From positions 682,001 through 746,000 of the forward strand of contig CAWFEX010000004.1 of NCBI GenBank assembly GCA_963814955.1: a stretch of DNA of 64,000 bases, written 5' to 3'. Below, one piece after another: positions 1-7,677 of this stretch. The position numbers and the translations under genes are program-made. The notes beneath the pieces were generated by a model. It worked only from the letters and a program-made list of their open reading frames with translations. It made no database searches and was not told the origin of the DNA. Within the stretch, counting starts at the first letter, position 1. Every line of letters starts with the position of its first letter. The DNA comes from DATCJA01 sp963814955 (lineage in GTDB: Bacteria; Acidobacteriota; Vicinamibacteria; Vicinamibacterales; UBA2999).

Positions 1-2
1 CG

Positions 3-41
3 GTGTCTCCGACGTCGTCGGCCGACGTCGCGGCGGTCTGA
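3..41 (+). CDS. Possible 3' end of an upstream gene (partial)
   Basis: Reading from base 3, twelve sense codons (ending ...SSADVAAV) run to a TGA at 39-41, just before a repeat element begins. It looks like the tail of a gene that starts before the window, but thirteen codons cannot be assigned to a family. A competing frame stays open to about 117 through the repeat, so this is only a guess. Confidence 0.2.
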   Translation: MSPTSSADVAAV

Positions 42-42
42 A

Positions 43-139
43 ACAAGGTCAAAGGGCAAAGGTCAAAGGGCAAAGGTACTTTCTACTTCTGACTTCACCT
101 TTGCCTTTTGCCCTTTGACTTGTGACTTTTGACCTTGTT
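43..139. repeat. Heptamer-phased inverted repeat, AAGGTCA/AAGGGCA units
   Basis: The left arm (43-78) is a run of 7-bp units alternating AAGGTCA and AAGGGCA. After a pyrimidine-rich spacer, the right arm (about 98-139) is a run of complementary units (CCTTTGC, CCTTTGA, CTTTTGA). The two arms could fold into a long imperfect hairpin. The right arm ends two bases before the HIT start codon, so it fills the 5' leader and leaves no Shine-Dalgarno sequence. Confidence 0.85.
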
Positions 140-141
140 TC

Positions 142-645
142 ATGGACCGTCTCTGGTCACCGTGGCGGCTTGAATATGTCGCCCGTGGCGGGTCTGACAC
201 CGGCTGCATCTTCTGCGACGCGTTAGGATCCTCAGGCTCCAGCTCTCTCGTCGTCTTCAAGGGCACTCTCTGCTACGTCATCCTGAATCTCTACCCCTAC
301 AACAACGGTCACCTGATGGTTGTGCCGATTCGTCATCTCGCGACGTTCGGCGCGCTCTCGAACGAGGAAATCAATGAAATCGGCGTTCTGATTCAGCGCG
401 CCGAGACCGCACTGACCGAGGCCTACCGACCGCACGGTTTCAATGTCGGTGTCAATCTCGGAAAGCCTGCAGGCGCCGGAGTGCTGGACCATCTGCACGT
501 GCACATCGTGCCGCGCTGGAACGGTGACACGAACTTCATGACCGTGGTGGGAGAGATGCGCGTGCTGCCCGAGAACATTCAGACGAGCGCAGAACGCCTG
601 CGACCGATTTTCGAGCGGTTAGCTCAACCGCAGCCGAGCGAGTAG
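142..645 (+). CDS. HIT family hydrolase / Ap4A phosphorylase-like protein
   Basis: A 167-residue histidine-triad protein. The catalytic triad H117-x-H119-x-H121 sits in HLHVHIVPRW near the C-terminus, and a CxxC pair at 22-25 is the N-terminal cysteine pair seen in many bacterial HIT proteins. The family acts on nucleotide phosphates by attacking the alpha-phosphate with the middle histidine. Length and the LYPYNNGHLMV stretch resemble the Ap4A phosphorylase/adenylyltransferase branch rather than the short HINT branch. It is probably a cytoplasmic single-gene unit. The ATG directly follows a repeat element with no recognisable ribosome-binding site, so initiation may be leaderless or weak. 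The exact substrate cannot be told from sequence. Confidence 0.9.
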   Translation: MDRLWSPWRLEYVARGGSDTGCIFCDALGSSGSSSLVVFKGTLCYVILNLYPYNNGHLMVVPIRHLATFGALSNEEINEIGVLIQRAETALTEAYRPHGFNVGVNLGKPAGAGVLDHLHVHIVPRWNGDTNFMTVVGEMRVLPENIQTSAERLRPIFERLAQPQPSE

Positions 646-962
646 CTCGATCGCGCCACCCGCATCGATCAACATTCAAGCCCCCTCGTCGTGTAGGGGC
701 CGACCTTCAGGTCGGCCCGACATGGGTGTGTTGCACAGAGAATCGTTGTCTGTGCTTCGCATGAGCCATAACAAGACATCAACGGACAGTAGCGACGCAA
801 ATTATCGGAAATCAGCGATTTAGTGCGAAACTGCTCGCGTTTTTAGTGAACTGCACAGCGCGTAAATCCAAATCTTCGAGCGCAAGGAAGTAGACAACCT
901 CGTCCATTGGAACGGTGCGCGCGGCTGGCGGCGCATCGCGGAATGTGCGGAGGAAGCGGTTC
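646..962. repeat. Intergenic region with a REP-like hairpin at 697-718
   Basis: No convincing gene lies here. A perfect 9-bp stem (GGGCCGACC / GGTCGGCCC, loop TTCA) sits at 697-718 and is preceded by GTAGG. It is the same general type as the GTAGGG...CCCTAC elements at 2972-3023 and 61060-61168. The stem has no T-run after it, so I regard it as a repeat rather than a terminator. The remainder presumably holds the promoter of the following regulator gene. Confidence 0.6.
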
Positions 963-1862
963 ATGAGCGAGGTGCTGATTGTAGAAGACGAAGCGCCGAT
1001 CCGACGGCTGCTTCACCGGTGGATCGACGCCGAGGGTGTCCGCGCTGTCGAGGCGGAAAGCGCGGAGCAAGGGTTGCTGCTGGCTTCAGAGGAATTTCCG
1101 GCAGTGGCGTTTTGCGACATCAACCTGCCGCGTGGCCAGAGCGGCTTCTGGCTCGTCGAACAGCTGCATCGGCTGCACCCGGAAACATGCGTGGTCGTGA
1201 CGACCGGCCTCCACCAGTTCGACGCGGCTGTGTCGGGGCTTCGCGCTGGAGCGACCGACTACATCGTCAAACCGTTTACTCGCGATAGGTTTCGAGAGGC
1301 CTTGCAGCGTGGGCTCGTCGAACATCAATCGCGAAAGGCCCAGCTCGCTCAAGTGCCGCAAGGCGCAGGCGGATCGGGATCAGAAGAACGACCGGCGAAT
1401 TCCACTGCCGCGCTGCTTTCGGTTCTTCGCGTTGACCATGAGAGCGGAGTGGAGCGGGCCAAGCGGGTATCGAAACACGCGGTCGACATCGCAAACGCCA
1501 TGAATGCCGGCGAAGGCCTGGCGGCCGACATCGAACGCGCCGCAATTCTGCGGAACATTACCCGACTCGATGTCCACGCCCTCGGTCGACAGGTACCGTT
1601 TCTGGCGGCCGCGAGCACGATTACCGCAGCCGTGCAGGAGCATTTCGACGGGAGCGGGTTCCCCCTTGGATTGGCCGGCGACAGGATTCCGCTCGGTGCG
1701 CGAATTCTGGCTGTGGCGGAAGCCTGGGACGTGCTGGTTGCGAGTGGTCGCCAGGGAACGATCAGTCCCGCCGACGCCATCGAAAGATTGAGCACCGAAC
1801 GTGCGGGTCAGTTCGATCCCGCCGTGCTTCGCGCACTAAAAGTCGTTCAGTCGAAAAGCTAG
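963..1862 (+). CDS. Response regulator with degenerate HD-GYP-like output domain
   Basis: A 299-residue two-domain protein; the ATG at 963 is chosen because GGAGGAAG lies at 949-956. Residues 1-118 are a receiver domain with acidic pocket E8-D9-E10, phosphoacceptor D52 and lysine K103 in the KPF motif. Residues 145-299 follow the HD-GYP layout: EHFDGSGFP (226-234) matches the family's HHExxDGSGYP block and IPLGARILAVAEAWDVL matches its last conserved helix. The central HD pair is replaced by R197-N198 and the GYP block loses its histidine pair. The family hydrolyses cyclic di-GMP; with these metal ligands gone, the domain here is probably a binding or protein-interaction module (inference). 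No partner kinase is adjacent. Confidence 0.85.
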   Translation: MSEVLIVEDEAPIRRLLHRWIDAEGVRAVEAESAEQGLLLASEEFPAVAFCDINLPRGQSGFWLVEQLHRLHPETCVVVTTGLHQFDAAVSGLRAGATDYIVKPFTRDRFREALQRGLVEHQSRKAQLAQVPQGAGGSGSEERPANSTAALLSVLRVDHESGVERAKRVSKHAVDIANAMNAGEGLAADIERAAILRNITRLDVHALGRQVPFLAAASTITAAVQEHFDGSGFPLGLAGDRIPLGARILAVAEAWDVLVASGRQGTISPADAIERLSTERAGQFDPAVLRALKVVQSKS

Positions 1863-1979
1863 GCGCTTTCCGACGAACTCTCCTCAAGCCGCGAATTCCC
1901 GGCGAGCAGGCCGTCCATCGCGTGACAAATGTCATGACGGCCTCAATCGGCGTCCTCTCCGAGGCCCTACAATCTCAGG

Positions 1980-2936
1980 GTGAATTTCGATCTCAGCGAA
2001 GTCCAGGCAGCATGGCGCAGCAAGGGCGCTGAGCTCGGCCGCGAGATTGCGCGGGACGCCGCGACGGCCACCGTCGTCATGAGCGCCGCACGGCTCGGGT
2101 TGCTCGACCCCGCCGCTGATCTCGTGTCGGTAGTGATGGCAGTGGAAGCATTGGCGGCCGAGTCGCCGGCCGCCGGTGTGATTCTCGCGCTGCACTCCGG
2201 CACCGCGCTCGCCGTCGCGGACGACGCGCGTTTTTCGTCTCTCTTCACCGGCGAAACGACCGTCGCGGTTGGATTGTCGTCAGACGCCGTTCCCGTTGAA
2301 GAAGGAGGACGACTGTCAGGTCGAGCGCCGTGGGCTGCGCCACTCACGGAGCGCGGCCTCGTTGTGGTCGGCCCGCGCAGCGGCGGTGAACGAATCGCCT
2401 ATGCCGTGCCTCTCGATGCGCCTGGTGTAACTGTCGAGACGGTGCAGACAGCGGCGCTCGCGGGCCTTGTCTGCGGACACGTCATCCTGAATGACGCGGC
2501 CTGTGAGCCGCTCGGCGCGACACTGCCGATCATGACGCGTATTCGCATTCTGACAGCGGCCGCGGGCCTCGGAATGGGCAAGCGTGCGCTCCGCGAAGCG
2601 TTGGCGACCGCGCGCACCGCACATACCGCGACGGCAGGGGAGCAGACAGTGCAGGGTCTTCTGGCTGATGCGGCAACAGAGCTCGATGCCGCCATGATGA
2701 TGACCTGGAAAGCTGCAAGCGCGGACTCGCTGTCGCTCGCCGATGCGTCCTTCGCGAAGTTGATGGCCACCGGGGCGGCTCAGCGTGCCGTCGAGCGAGC
2801 CACACAGGTCGTCGGTATCGACAGCTTCCAGAAGGGTCATATCATCGAACGCCTCGCACAGGACGTCCGCGCACTGGAGCTCTTCGCGGGCAGGACCGAG
2901 GCGCTGCGTGCGGCTGTAGCAGAGGAACTGTACTGA
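1980..2936 (+). CDS. Acyl-CoA dehydrogenase-like protein lacking the usual catalytic base
   Basis: A 318-residue protein (GTG start) with acyl-CoA dehydrogenase organisation: helical N-terminal part, central beta domain (about 95-175) and four-helix C-terminal domain ending in an IIERLAQDVRALELFAGRTE-type block. Active members are about 380 residues long and carry IYEGTxE, where E removes the alpha proton. Here the aligned residues are LFAGRTE, so that position is alanine, and the N-terminal helical domain is short. It is probably an inactive or repurposed flavoprotein-fold member, or one using a base elsewhere in the chain. It stands alone on the plus strand, 117 bases after the response regulator, with a convergent membrane-protein operon behind it. 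Confidence 0.7.
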   Translation: MNFDLSEVQAAWRSKGAELGREIARDAATATVVMSAARLGLLDPAADLVSVVMAVEALAAESPAAGVILALHSGTALAVADDARFSSLFTGETTVAVGLSSDAVPVEEGGRLSGRAPWAAPLTERGLVVVGPRSGGERIAYAVPLDAPGVTVETVQTAALAGLVCGHVILNDAACEPLGATLPIMTRIRILTAAAGLGMGKRALREALATARTAHTATAGEQTVQGLLADAATELDAAMMMTWKAASADSLSLADASFAKLMATGAAQRAVERATQVVGIDSFQKGHIIERLAQDVRALELFAGRTEALRAAVAEELY

Positions 2937-2971
2937 TGGCTAGGGTGCCTACAACCGGTTTTATAACTCAC

Positions 2972-3023
2972 GTAGGGCGCGGTTTCAGGCCGCGCCAGGC
3001 GGGCCGTTAAGGCCCGCCCTACG
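2972..3023. repeat. REP-like double hairpin bounded by GTAGGG and CCCTAC
   Basis: Two adjacent stems, GGCGCGG/CCGCGCC with loop TTTCA and GGCGGGCC/GGCCCGCC with loop GTTAA, are framed by GTAGGG and CCCTAC. It lies between two convergent genes and may slow transcription from both sides. A related longer copy lies at 61060-61168. Confidence 0.7.
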
Positions 3024-3024
3024 G

Positions 3025-3543
3025 TTAGGCGCGGGTCGACGTGAGCAGAGCGGCAAACCCCGGGAAATAGGCGACCGTCCAGGCCGCAAAATGTGCGGCG
3101 TAATCCCATCCCTCGGGATTGAACGGCCTCCAGATCCCGGAAATCAAATAGAAGGCCAGTCCGGATGCAACCGCAGCCATCGAGCCGCGCGCCAGCACCG
3201 CGCGGTCCACGCCACGTCCACTCAGTCGTGCATACAGAATGGCGAGCCCCATCCAGACGCCGACCCAGATGAAAAACATGGCGGCAAAGCCGACGAGGGG
3301 AGCGGTGACATAGAACAGGCTTGCGGCGGCAAGACCAAGAACGGCTCCGCCAATCGCTCCCGCATACGGCTGTTGGGCCCGGGCACCGAGCGCGAATCCT
3401 ATTGCAAGGAAGAGCAGTGCGCCGTGTGCAAGGCCGTAAGCAACACGGTGGTCCGGAATCCACGTCGCCCAGACGAAGTCTCCAAATGTGCTGAGGGCGG
3501 CAATAGCGAGGGAGCTGAAAAACGTGGTCGCGAGGCCCGTCAT
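3025..3543 (-). CDS. Small integral membrane protein, second gene of MFS operon
   Basis: A 172-residue protein with about five hydrophobic segments (for example ALLFLAIGFALG, GAIGGAVLGLAAASLFYV, FAAMFFIWVGVWMGLAILY). No catalytic motif is visible and I do not recognise the family. The start at 3543 lies five bases after the stop codon of the MFS gene, so the two are almost certainly co-transcribed and may work together in the inner membrane. The stop codon immediately adjoins the repeat at 2972-3023. Confidence 0.65.
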   Translation of the reverse strand: MTGLATTFFSSLAIAALSTFGDFVWATWIPDHRVAYGLAHGALLFLAIGFALGARAQQPYAGAIGGAVLGLAAASLFYVTAPLVGFAAMFFIWVGVWMGLAILYARLSGRGVDRAVLARGSMAAVASGLAFYLISGIWRPFNPEGWDYAAHFAAWTVAYFPGFAALLTSTRA

Positions 3544-3548
3544 TTTCG

Positions 3549-4892
3549 TCAATCGGGCAGAGCTGCTTGCTTCGGCTCGGGCAGCCACCGGCTTGCGACG
3601 ACGCCGATCACGTAGGCGGCGGTTCCGACAACCGCCGATGCGTAGGCAAGTCGCACGGGAACAGAGCCGCCAGGCATGGATGTGACGAGCTGCACGGTCA
3701 CGAGTGCGGCCATTGTTCCGAGCATCCGTCCCCCGACGTTTGCCGCGAAGCTTTCGCCCGTTCCACGCAGATGTGTCGGGTAGACCCGCGGCAGATAATT
3801 GCCCCAGAAGCTGAACTGCGCGATCGTTGCCATCCCCACGAGGAAAATCCCCCACTGCGCCAGCACGAGGCCTGCAGTCGGCGTCAGCACATACACGATC
3901 GGCAGAAGAATCAAGCCCGGGATTTGAAACAACCAGAGCAGCCGCCGACGACTGATGATGATCGCTGCCAGGAACGCCAGGAGCAGACGTCCGGCAAGGC
4001 CACCGAACTCCTGGAACGACTGCACCCCGCTGATGGTCTGCTCCTGAGCCGTTCGCGGGAGTTGCTGCACTTCTGCCAGGCCGGGAACGATGCGCGGCAT
4101 CTGCTGAATGGCGCCGAAGGCCGCGGCGTACGCACAGGCCATCATCACCGTCGTGACGATGGTGGTGCGGCGGAACTCCGGCGTAAAGAGCGCAGCGAAG
4201 CTTGGCCTCTGGAGAGTGCCCGCGGCCTTCTTCTCGCGCCACGTCGGCGACTCTGGCAGAAAGGGGCGGATAGCGATGAGCGGAATGGCGGGTAGAAGGC
4301 CCGAGATCAACGTGTAGCGCCACGCTTCATGGCCGCCGCGCACCTCGGGAAACGAACCGCCGTACGTGACGATGAGGTAGTACGCACCCGTTACCATCAG
4401 GCCGCCGATCGAACCAAACGCCTGCGTGTAACCAACAACGTGCTCGCGCTGTTTGGCGTCGGGAAAGAGCTCCGCGAGCCAGGCGACGGCGGCGACGAAC
4501 TCAACGCAGACGCCCACGAAGGTGCAGCAGCGCCAGAAGAGCAGCCACCCGACCGAGGTCGCGTACCCGGCGGCCATCGCGGACACCGCGTACAAGAGAA
4601 TGCTCCACACGAGCACACGGCGCCGGCCGAGCAGGTCGGTGAGATAGCCGCCCAGCAGACCGAAGATGCCACCAGCGACGGCCGGAACGTACTGCAGTGT
4701 GCCGACCCACTCGTTCACCTCGAGGCTGTTGGGCGGTACGCCAAGCAGATCCGCGAGCGCAGGTCGCACGATGAGGGGCAGCATCAGCAGCTCGTACGAG
4801 TCGAACGCAAACCCGATGGCCGCAATGACGCAGATCAACCACTGAACCGCTGTGAGCGGTGGAGCCGTGGCTTCGGTATGAAGCGTAGTCAT
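3549..4892 (-). CDS. MFS transporter, sugar/metabolite:H+ symporter-like
   Basis: A 447-residue major facilitator with about twelve membrane segments. Segment 1 contains AAIGFAFDSYELLMLPLI, the D-x-x-E type signature of the sugar/aromatic-acid symporter branch. The loop after segment 2 carries GGYLTDLLGRRRVL, the MFS motif A (GxxxDxxGRR), and FLPESPTWREKK matches the PESPRW motif before the central loop. The start at 4892 removes an unlikely long N-terminal extension and places the first helix about 20 residues in. The substrate is unknown. It is divergent from the adenylate-forming gene with about 96 bases between the starts, so one intergenic promoter region could serve both. Confidence 0.85.
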   Translation of the reverse strand: MTTLHTEATAPPLTAVQWLICVIAAIGFAFDSYELLMLPLIVRPALADLLGVPPNSLEVNEWVGTLQYVPAVAGGIFGLLGGYLTDLLGRRRVLVWSILLYAVSAMAAGYATSVGWLLFWRCCTFVGVCVEFVAAVAWLAELFPDAKQREHVVGYTQAFGSIGGLMVTGAYYLIVTYGGSFPEVRGGHEAWRYTLISGLLPAIPLIAIRPFLPESPTWREKKAAGTLQRPSFAALFTPEFRRTTIVTTVMMACAYAAAFGAIQQMPRIVPGLAEVQQLPRTAQEQTISGVQSFQEFGGLAGRLLLAFLAAIIISRRRLLWLFQIPGLILLPIVYVLTPTAGLVLAQWGIFLVGMATIAQFSFWGNYLPRVYPTHLRGTGESFAANVGGRMLGTMAALVTVQLVTSMPGGSVPVRLAYASAVVGTAAYVIGVVASRWLPEPKQAALPD

Positions 4893-4988
4893 GAAAGCCT
4901 CGATGATGTGCCGTCCGGCCGTCGCGGGGGCCTGGCCAAAGCGAAAAGCGGCGGCGGGCGGTCGGACTATACTACCCGTCCGGCGACC

Positions 4989-6098
4989 ATGCAGGTTCAA
5001 TCGACATCCTCTGTTTCTGTCCCTCGACGCGAAGACGCCCGCGCTGCGCTCGACAGCTGGGTACAGGAAGTCGTCGATTGGCACTTCGATCCCGCTACCG
5101 GATGTCCTTTCTGGCTCGAGCGCGCGAAGACATTCGGATGGGATCCGCGACGCGAAATCAAGCAGTTCACCGACCTTCGCCGGTTCGGACCGTTCGAGGA
5201 CGAATGGCTGCGCGGCGGACCCGTGCAGCGGTGGGTCCCCCGTGGTCTTGCCGGCAAGCCGGTCTTCGTGTTCGAGACCGGCGGCACGACTGGAATCCCG
5301 AAGACCCGTATCAACTGCGATGACTTCCGCATCGATTACGAGCTGTTCAGCCTGACGCTGCCGGACGAGCACTTCCCGAAAGGGTCGAACTGGGTGATGC
5401 TTGGTCCGTCAGGGCCGCGTCGGCTGCGCCTGGCGGTGGAACATCTGGCTCAGCATCGTGGCGGCATCTGCTTTTGTGTGGATCTCGATCCGCGATGGGT
5501 CATCAAGTTGATCAGGAAGGGTTGGAGCGAGCATCTCCAGGCATACAAGGATCACGTGATCGACCAGGCGGTCACGATTCTTTCCGCCAACCACGACATC
5601 AGGTGTCTGTTCACGACCCCGAAGCTGCTGGAAGCGCTCGCCATTCGCCTTGAATCGACGGGGACGACGATACGACAGGCGGGCATTACGGGAATTTTCT
5701 CGGGCGGCACCGAATTTACGCCGCAGTGGAATCGCTTTGCCCACGAGGAGCTGCTGGACGGCGCGTATATGACGCCAACTTACGGCAACACGCTGATGGG
5801 ACTTGCCGCCAGCGCGCCGTCGGGCCCGCACAACAACTACAAAATCGCCTATCACGCGCCCCAGCCGCGTGCAGTGATCGAGGTCGTCGACTTCGACGAT
5901 CCCGACCGGGTCGTCGAGTATGGCCAAACGGGTCGAGTCAGGCTGACGACACTCACCAAGGAATTCTTCATGCCCGGCTTCCTCGAGCGCGACGAGGGAG
6001 AACGTGAACCGCCTCACGAACGGTATCCTTGGGACGGAGTGAGCGGTGTCCGCCCATACCGCGGCTTCGCTGAGACGACGACGGTGGGAGTTTACTGA
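4989..6098 (+). CDS. Adenylate-forming enzyme, PaaK/LuxE-like
   Basis: A 369-residue member of the adenylate-forming superfamily in the phenylacetate-CoA ligase-like branch. The phosphate-binding loop is ETGGTTGIPKTR (about residues 98-109), and a later TPTYGNT block (about 259) followed by GQTGRVRLTTL fits the A5 and A7 regions. It is shorter than typical PaaK (about 430 residues) and close to LuxE acyl-protein synthetase length, because the small mobile C-terminal domain is reduced. The family activates a carboxylate as its acyl-AMP. Directly downstream is an aldehyde-dehydrogenase-fold protein, so an activate-then-reduce pathway from acid to aldehyde is a reasonable inference. The acid substrate is unknown. 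Confidence 0.75.
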   Translation: MQVQSTSSVSVPRREDARAALDSWVQEVVDWHFDPATGCPFWLERAKTFGWDPRREIKQFTDLRRFGPFEDEWLRGGPVQRWVPRGLAGKPVFVFETGGTTGIPKTRINCDDFRIDYELFSLTLPDEHFPKGSNWVMLGPSGPRRLRLAVEHLAQHRGGICFCVDLDPRWVIKLIRKGWSEHLQAYKDHVIDQAVTILSANHDIRCLFTTPKLLEALAIRLESTGTTIRQAGITGIFSGGTEFTPQWNRFAHEELLDGAYMTPTYGNTLMGLAASAPSGPHNNYKIAYHAPQPRAVIEVVDFDDPDRVVEYGQTGRVRLTTLTKEFFMPGFLERDEGEREPPHERYPWDGVSGVRPYRGFAETTTVGVY

Positions 6099-6104
6099 GG
6101 ACTC

Positions 6105-6146
6105 CAAGGTGCCTAGGGTACCTAAGGTGCCTGGAGTGCCTGAGGT
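6105..6146. repeat. Tandem 9-bp repeat upstream of the ALDH-like gene
   Basis: Five imperfect 9-bp units (CTAGGGTAC, CTAAGGTGC, CTGGAGTGC, CTGAGGTGT and a leading AAGGTGC) fill the gap between the two coding regions. Because 9 is a multiple of 3, the array would read as KVP-type tripeptides if translation began further upstream. I place the real start after it. Confidence 0.7.
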
Positions 6147-6153
6147 GTCTGGA

Positions 6154-7581
6154 ATGCTGAATCTTCCTGTTCTCCGCTGGGGCGAGCCCTACACGAGCAT
6201 GGACGTCGACGAAGTGGCGCACTTTTCCACGGGTGAGCCCGTGGCGCGCGTGAGCCGCGCCAATGGCGGTCTCATCCAGCGCGACATGCGTAAAGCCGCG
6301 CGGGCGCGCGACGCGCTTCGCGCCATGTCCGTTGACGACCTCATCGCTCGACTCGCAACGGCGAGCGACCTTTACATGCAGGCGACGCTGCCGATGGGCG
6401 ACGGGACGCAAAGCCCGGGGGAGTTCGTCCGCGCGCAATCGGCGACCACCGGTCTGCCCGAGCGCATGTGCCGCGCCAACATGAAGAAGAACGCCTTCGT
6501 GTTGACGGAGATGCGCAACATCCTCATCTCGTTGACGCGAGGACTCTCGTTCGACGTGCTCACCAGCGGCCACGGCGAAGAGCGGCGCGTTCCGATCAGC
6601 TACCAGGCGCAGAGTCCGGTACTTGGCGTAGTGCTGCCATCGAATTCGCCGGGCGTGCACACGCTCTGGCTGCCGATCGTCCCGTTGCAGATTGGGCTCG
6701 TGCTCAAGCCAGGCCCACAGGAGCCGTGGACCCCGTTCCGCATGGCGGAAGCGTTCTTCCAGGCAGGGGTTCCGCGTGCGGCCATCTCCGTGTATCCGGG
6801 GCAGGCCGACGTCGGCGCGTCCGTGCTCGAGCATTGCGCTCGCAGCCTGGTCTTCGGCGGCAGCGCCACAGTGGAGCGCTATCGTGGTAATCCGCGCGTT
6901 CAGGCGCATGGTCCGGGCTTTTCGAAGATTCTGCTCGGGGACGATCAGGTGGATCAGTGGGAGCGCTATCTCGATGTCATGGTCGACAGCGTGTTCCTGA
7001 ACAGCGGCAGGAGCTGCATCAATTGCTCAGGGATTTGGGCGAGCCGTCATACGCGCGACATCGCCGATGCCGTGGCACAGAGGCTGGCAGCCGTGCGTCC
7101 GCTGCCGCCCGACCATGAGGATGCGAGCCTCGCGGCTTTCACCGTGCCCGGCGCGGCCGAGGCGATCTCCCGCGCCATCGACGGCGAGTTGAAAACGTCT
7201 GGCGTCTCCGACGTGACGGCAACGCACCGCCGCGACGATCGGCTGGTCAAGCAGGGGCGCGCGGACTATCTGCTGCCGACCGTGCTTCATGCGGATAGTC
7301 CCGACGCTGCCGTGGCCAGGCAGGAATACATGTTTCCGTTCGTCACGGTGGTCCAATGTCCGCAGGCCAGCATGCTGGAGGCAATCGGCCCGACGCTGGT
7401 GTGCTCGGCAATCACGTGCAACGACGCCTTTCGCCGCCAGCTCCTCGACGCGGTGCACATCGACCGGTTGAATCTCGGCCCCGTTCCGACCACGCAGCTC
7501 AACTGGCTGCAGCCGCACGAGGGCAACATCGTGGAGTTTCTCTTCAGGGCCCGCGCCTTTCAAACGGCGCCCCTGCTGTAA
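6154..7581 (+). CDS. Aldehyde dehydrogenase-fold protein, probable acyl reductase
   Basis: A 475-residue aldehyde dehydrogenase-superfamily protein. The cofactor-binding part holds SPVLGVVLPSNSPGVHTLWLP (about 150-170), and the catalytic cysteine is expected in NSGRSCINCSG (about 285-295), matching the family's NxGQxC motif. The usual ELGGK general-base motif is replaced by HGPGFSK, so the catalytic glutamate is missing. This loss is typical of acylating, CoA-dependent members and of LuxC-like reductases, which reduce activated acyl groups rather than oxidise aldehydes. Coupling to the upstream adenylate-forming enzyme fits that reading. The start at 6154 follows the 9-bp repeat; an earlier start would add only repeat-encoded residues. 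Confidence 0.8.
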   Translation: MLNLPVLRWGEPYTSMDVDEVAHFSTGEPVARVSRANGGLIQRDMRKAARARDALRAMSVDDLIARLATASDLYMQATLPMGDGTQSPGEFVRAQSATTGLPERMCRANMKKNAFVLTEMRNILISLTRGLSFDVLTSGHGEERRVPISYQAQSPVLGVVLPSNSPGVHTLWLPIVPLQIGLVLKPGPQEPWTPFRMAEAFFQAGVPRAAISVYPGQADVGASVLEHCARSLVFGGSATVERYRGNPRVQAHGPGFSKILLGDDQVDQWERYLDVMVDSVFLNSGRSCINCSGIWASRHTRDIADAVAQRLAAVRPLPPDHEDASLAAFTVPGAAEAISRAIDGELKTSGVSDVTATHRRDDRLVKQGRADYLLPTVLHADSPDAAVARQEYMFPFVTVVQCPQASMLEAIGPTLVCSAITCNDAFRRQLLDAVHIDRLNLGPVPTTQLNWLQPHEGNIVEFLFRARAFQTAPLL

Positions 7582-7587
7582 CCAATG

Positions 7588-7676
7588 CACAAGTCACAAG
7601 TCACAAGTCAAGCAAAATGAAGGGTCTTTGTGACTTATTGTGACTTCTGACTTGTGACTTGTGACTTGTGACTTGA
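7588..7676. repeat. Heptamer-phased inverted repeat, CACAAGT/ACTTGTG units
   Basis: The left arm (7588-7610) is three CACAAGT units; the spacer is about 25 bases; the right arm (about 7632-7676) is a longer array of complementary ACTTGTG/ACTTCTG units. The right arm runs directly into the GTG start of the glycosyltransferase. It has the same layout as the elements at 43-139 and 9025-9102 but a different heptamer. Confidence 0.85.
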
Positions 7677-7677
7677 A

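Noticed and set aside
3567..4295. Plus-strand frame opposite the MFS transporter gene
   Set aside because: Low-complexity, charged composition, no family match, and opposed by a clear MFS protein.
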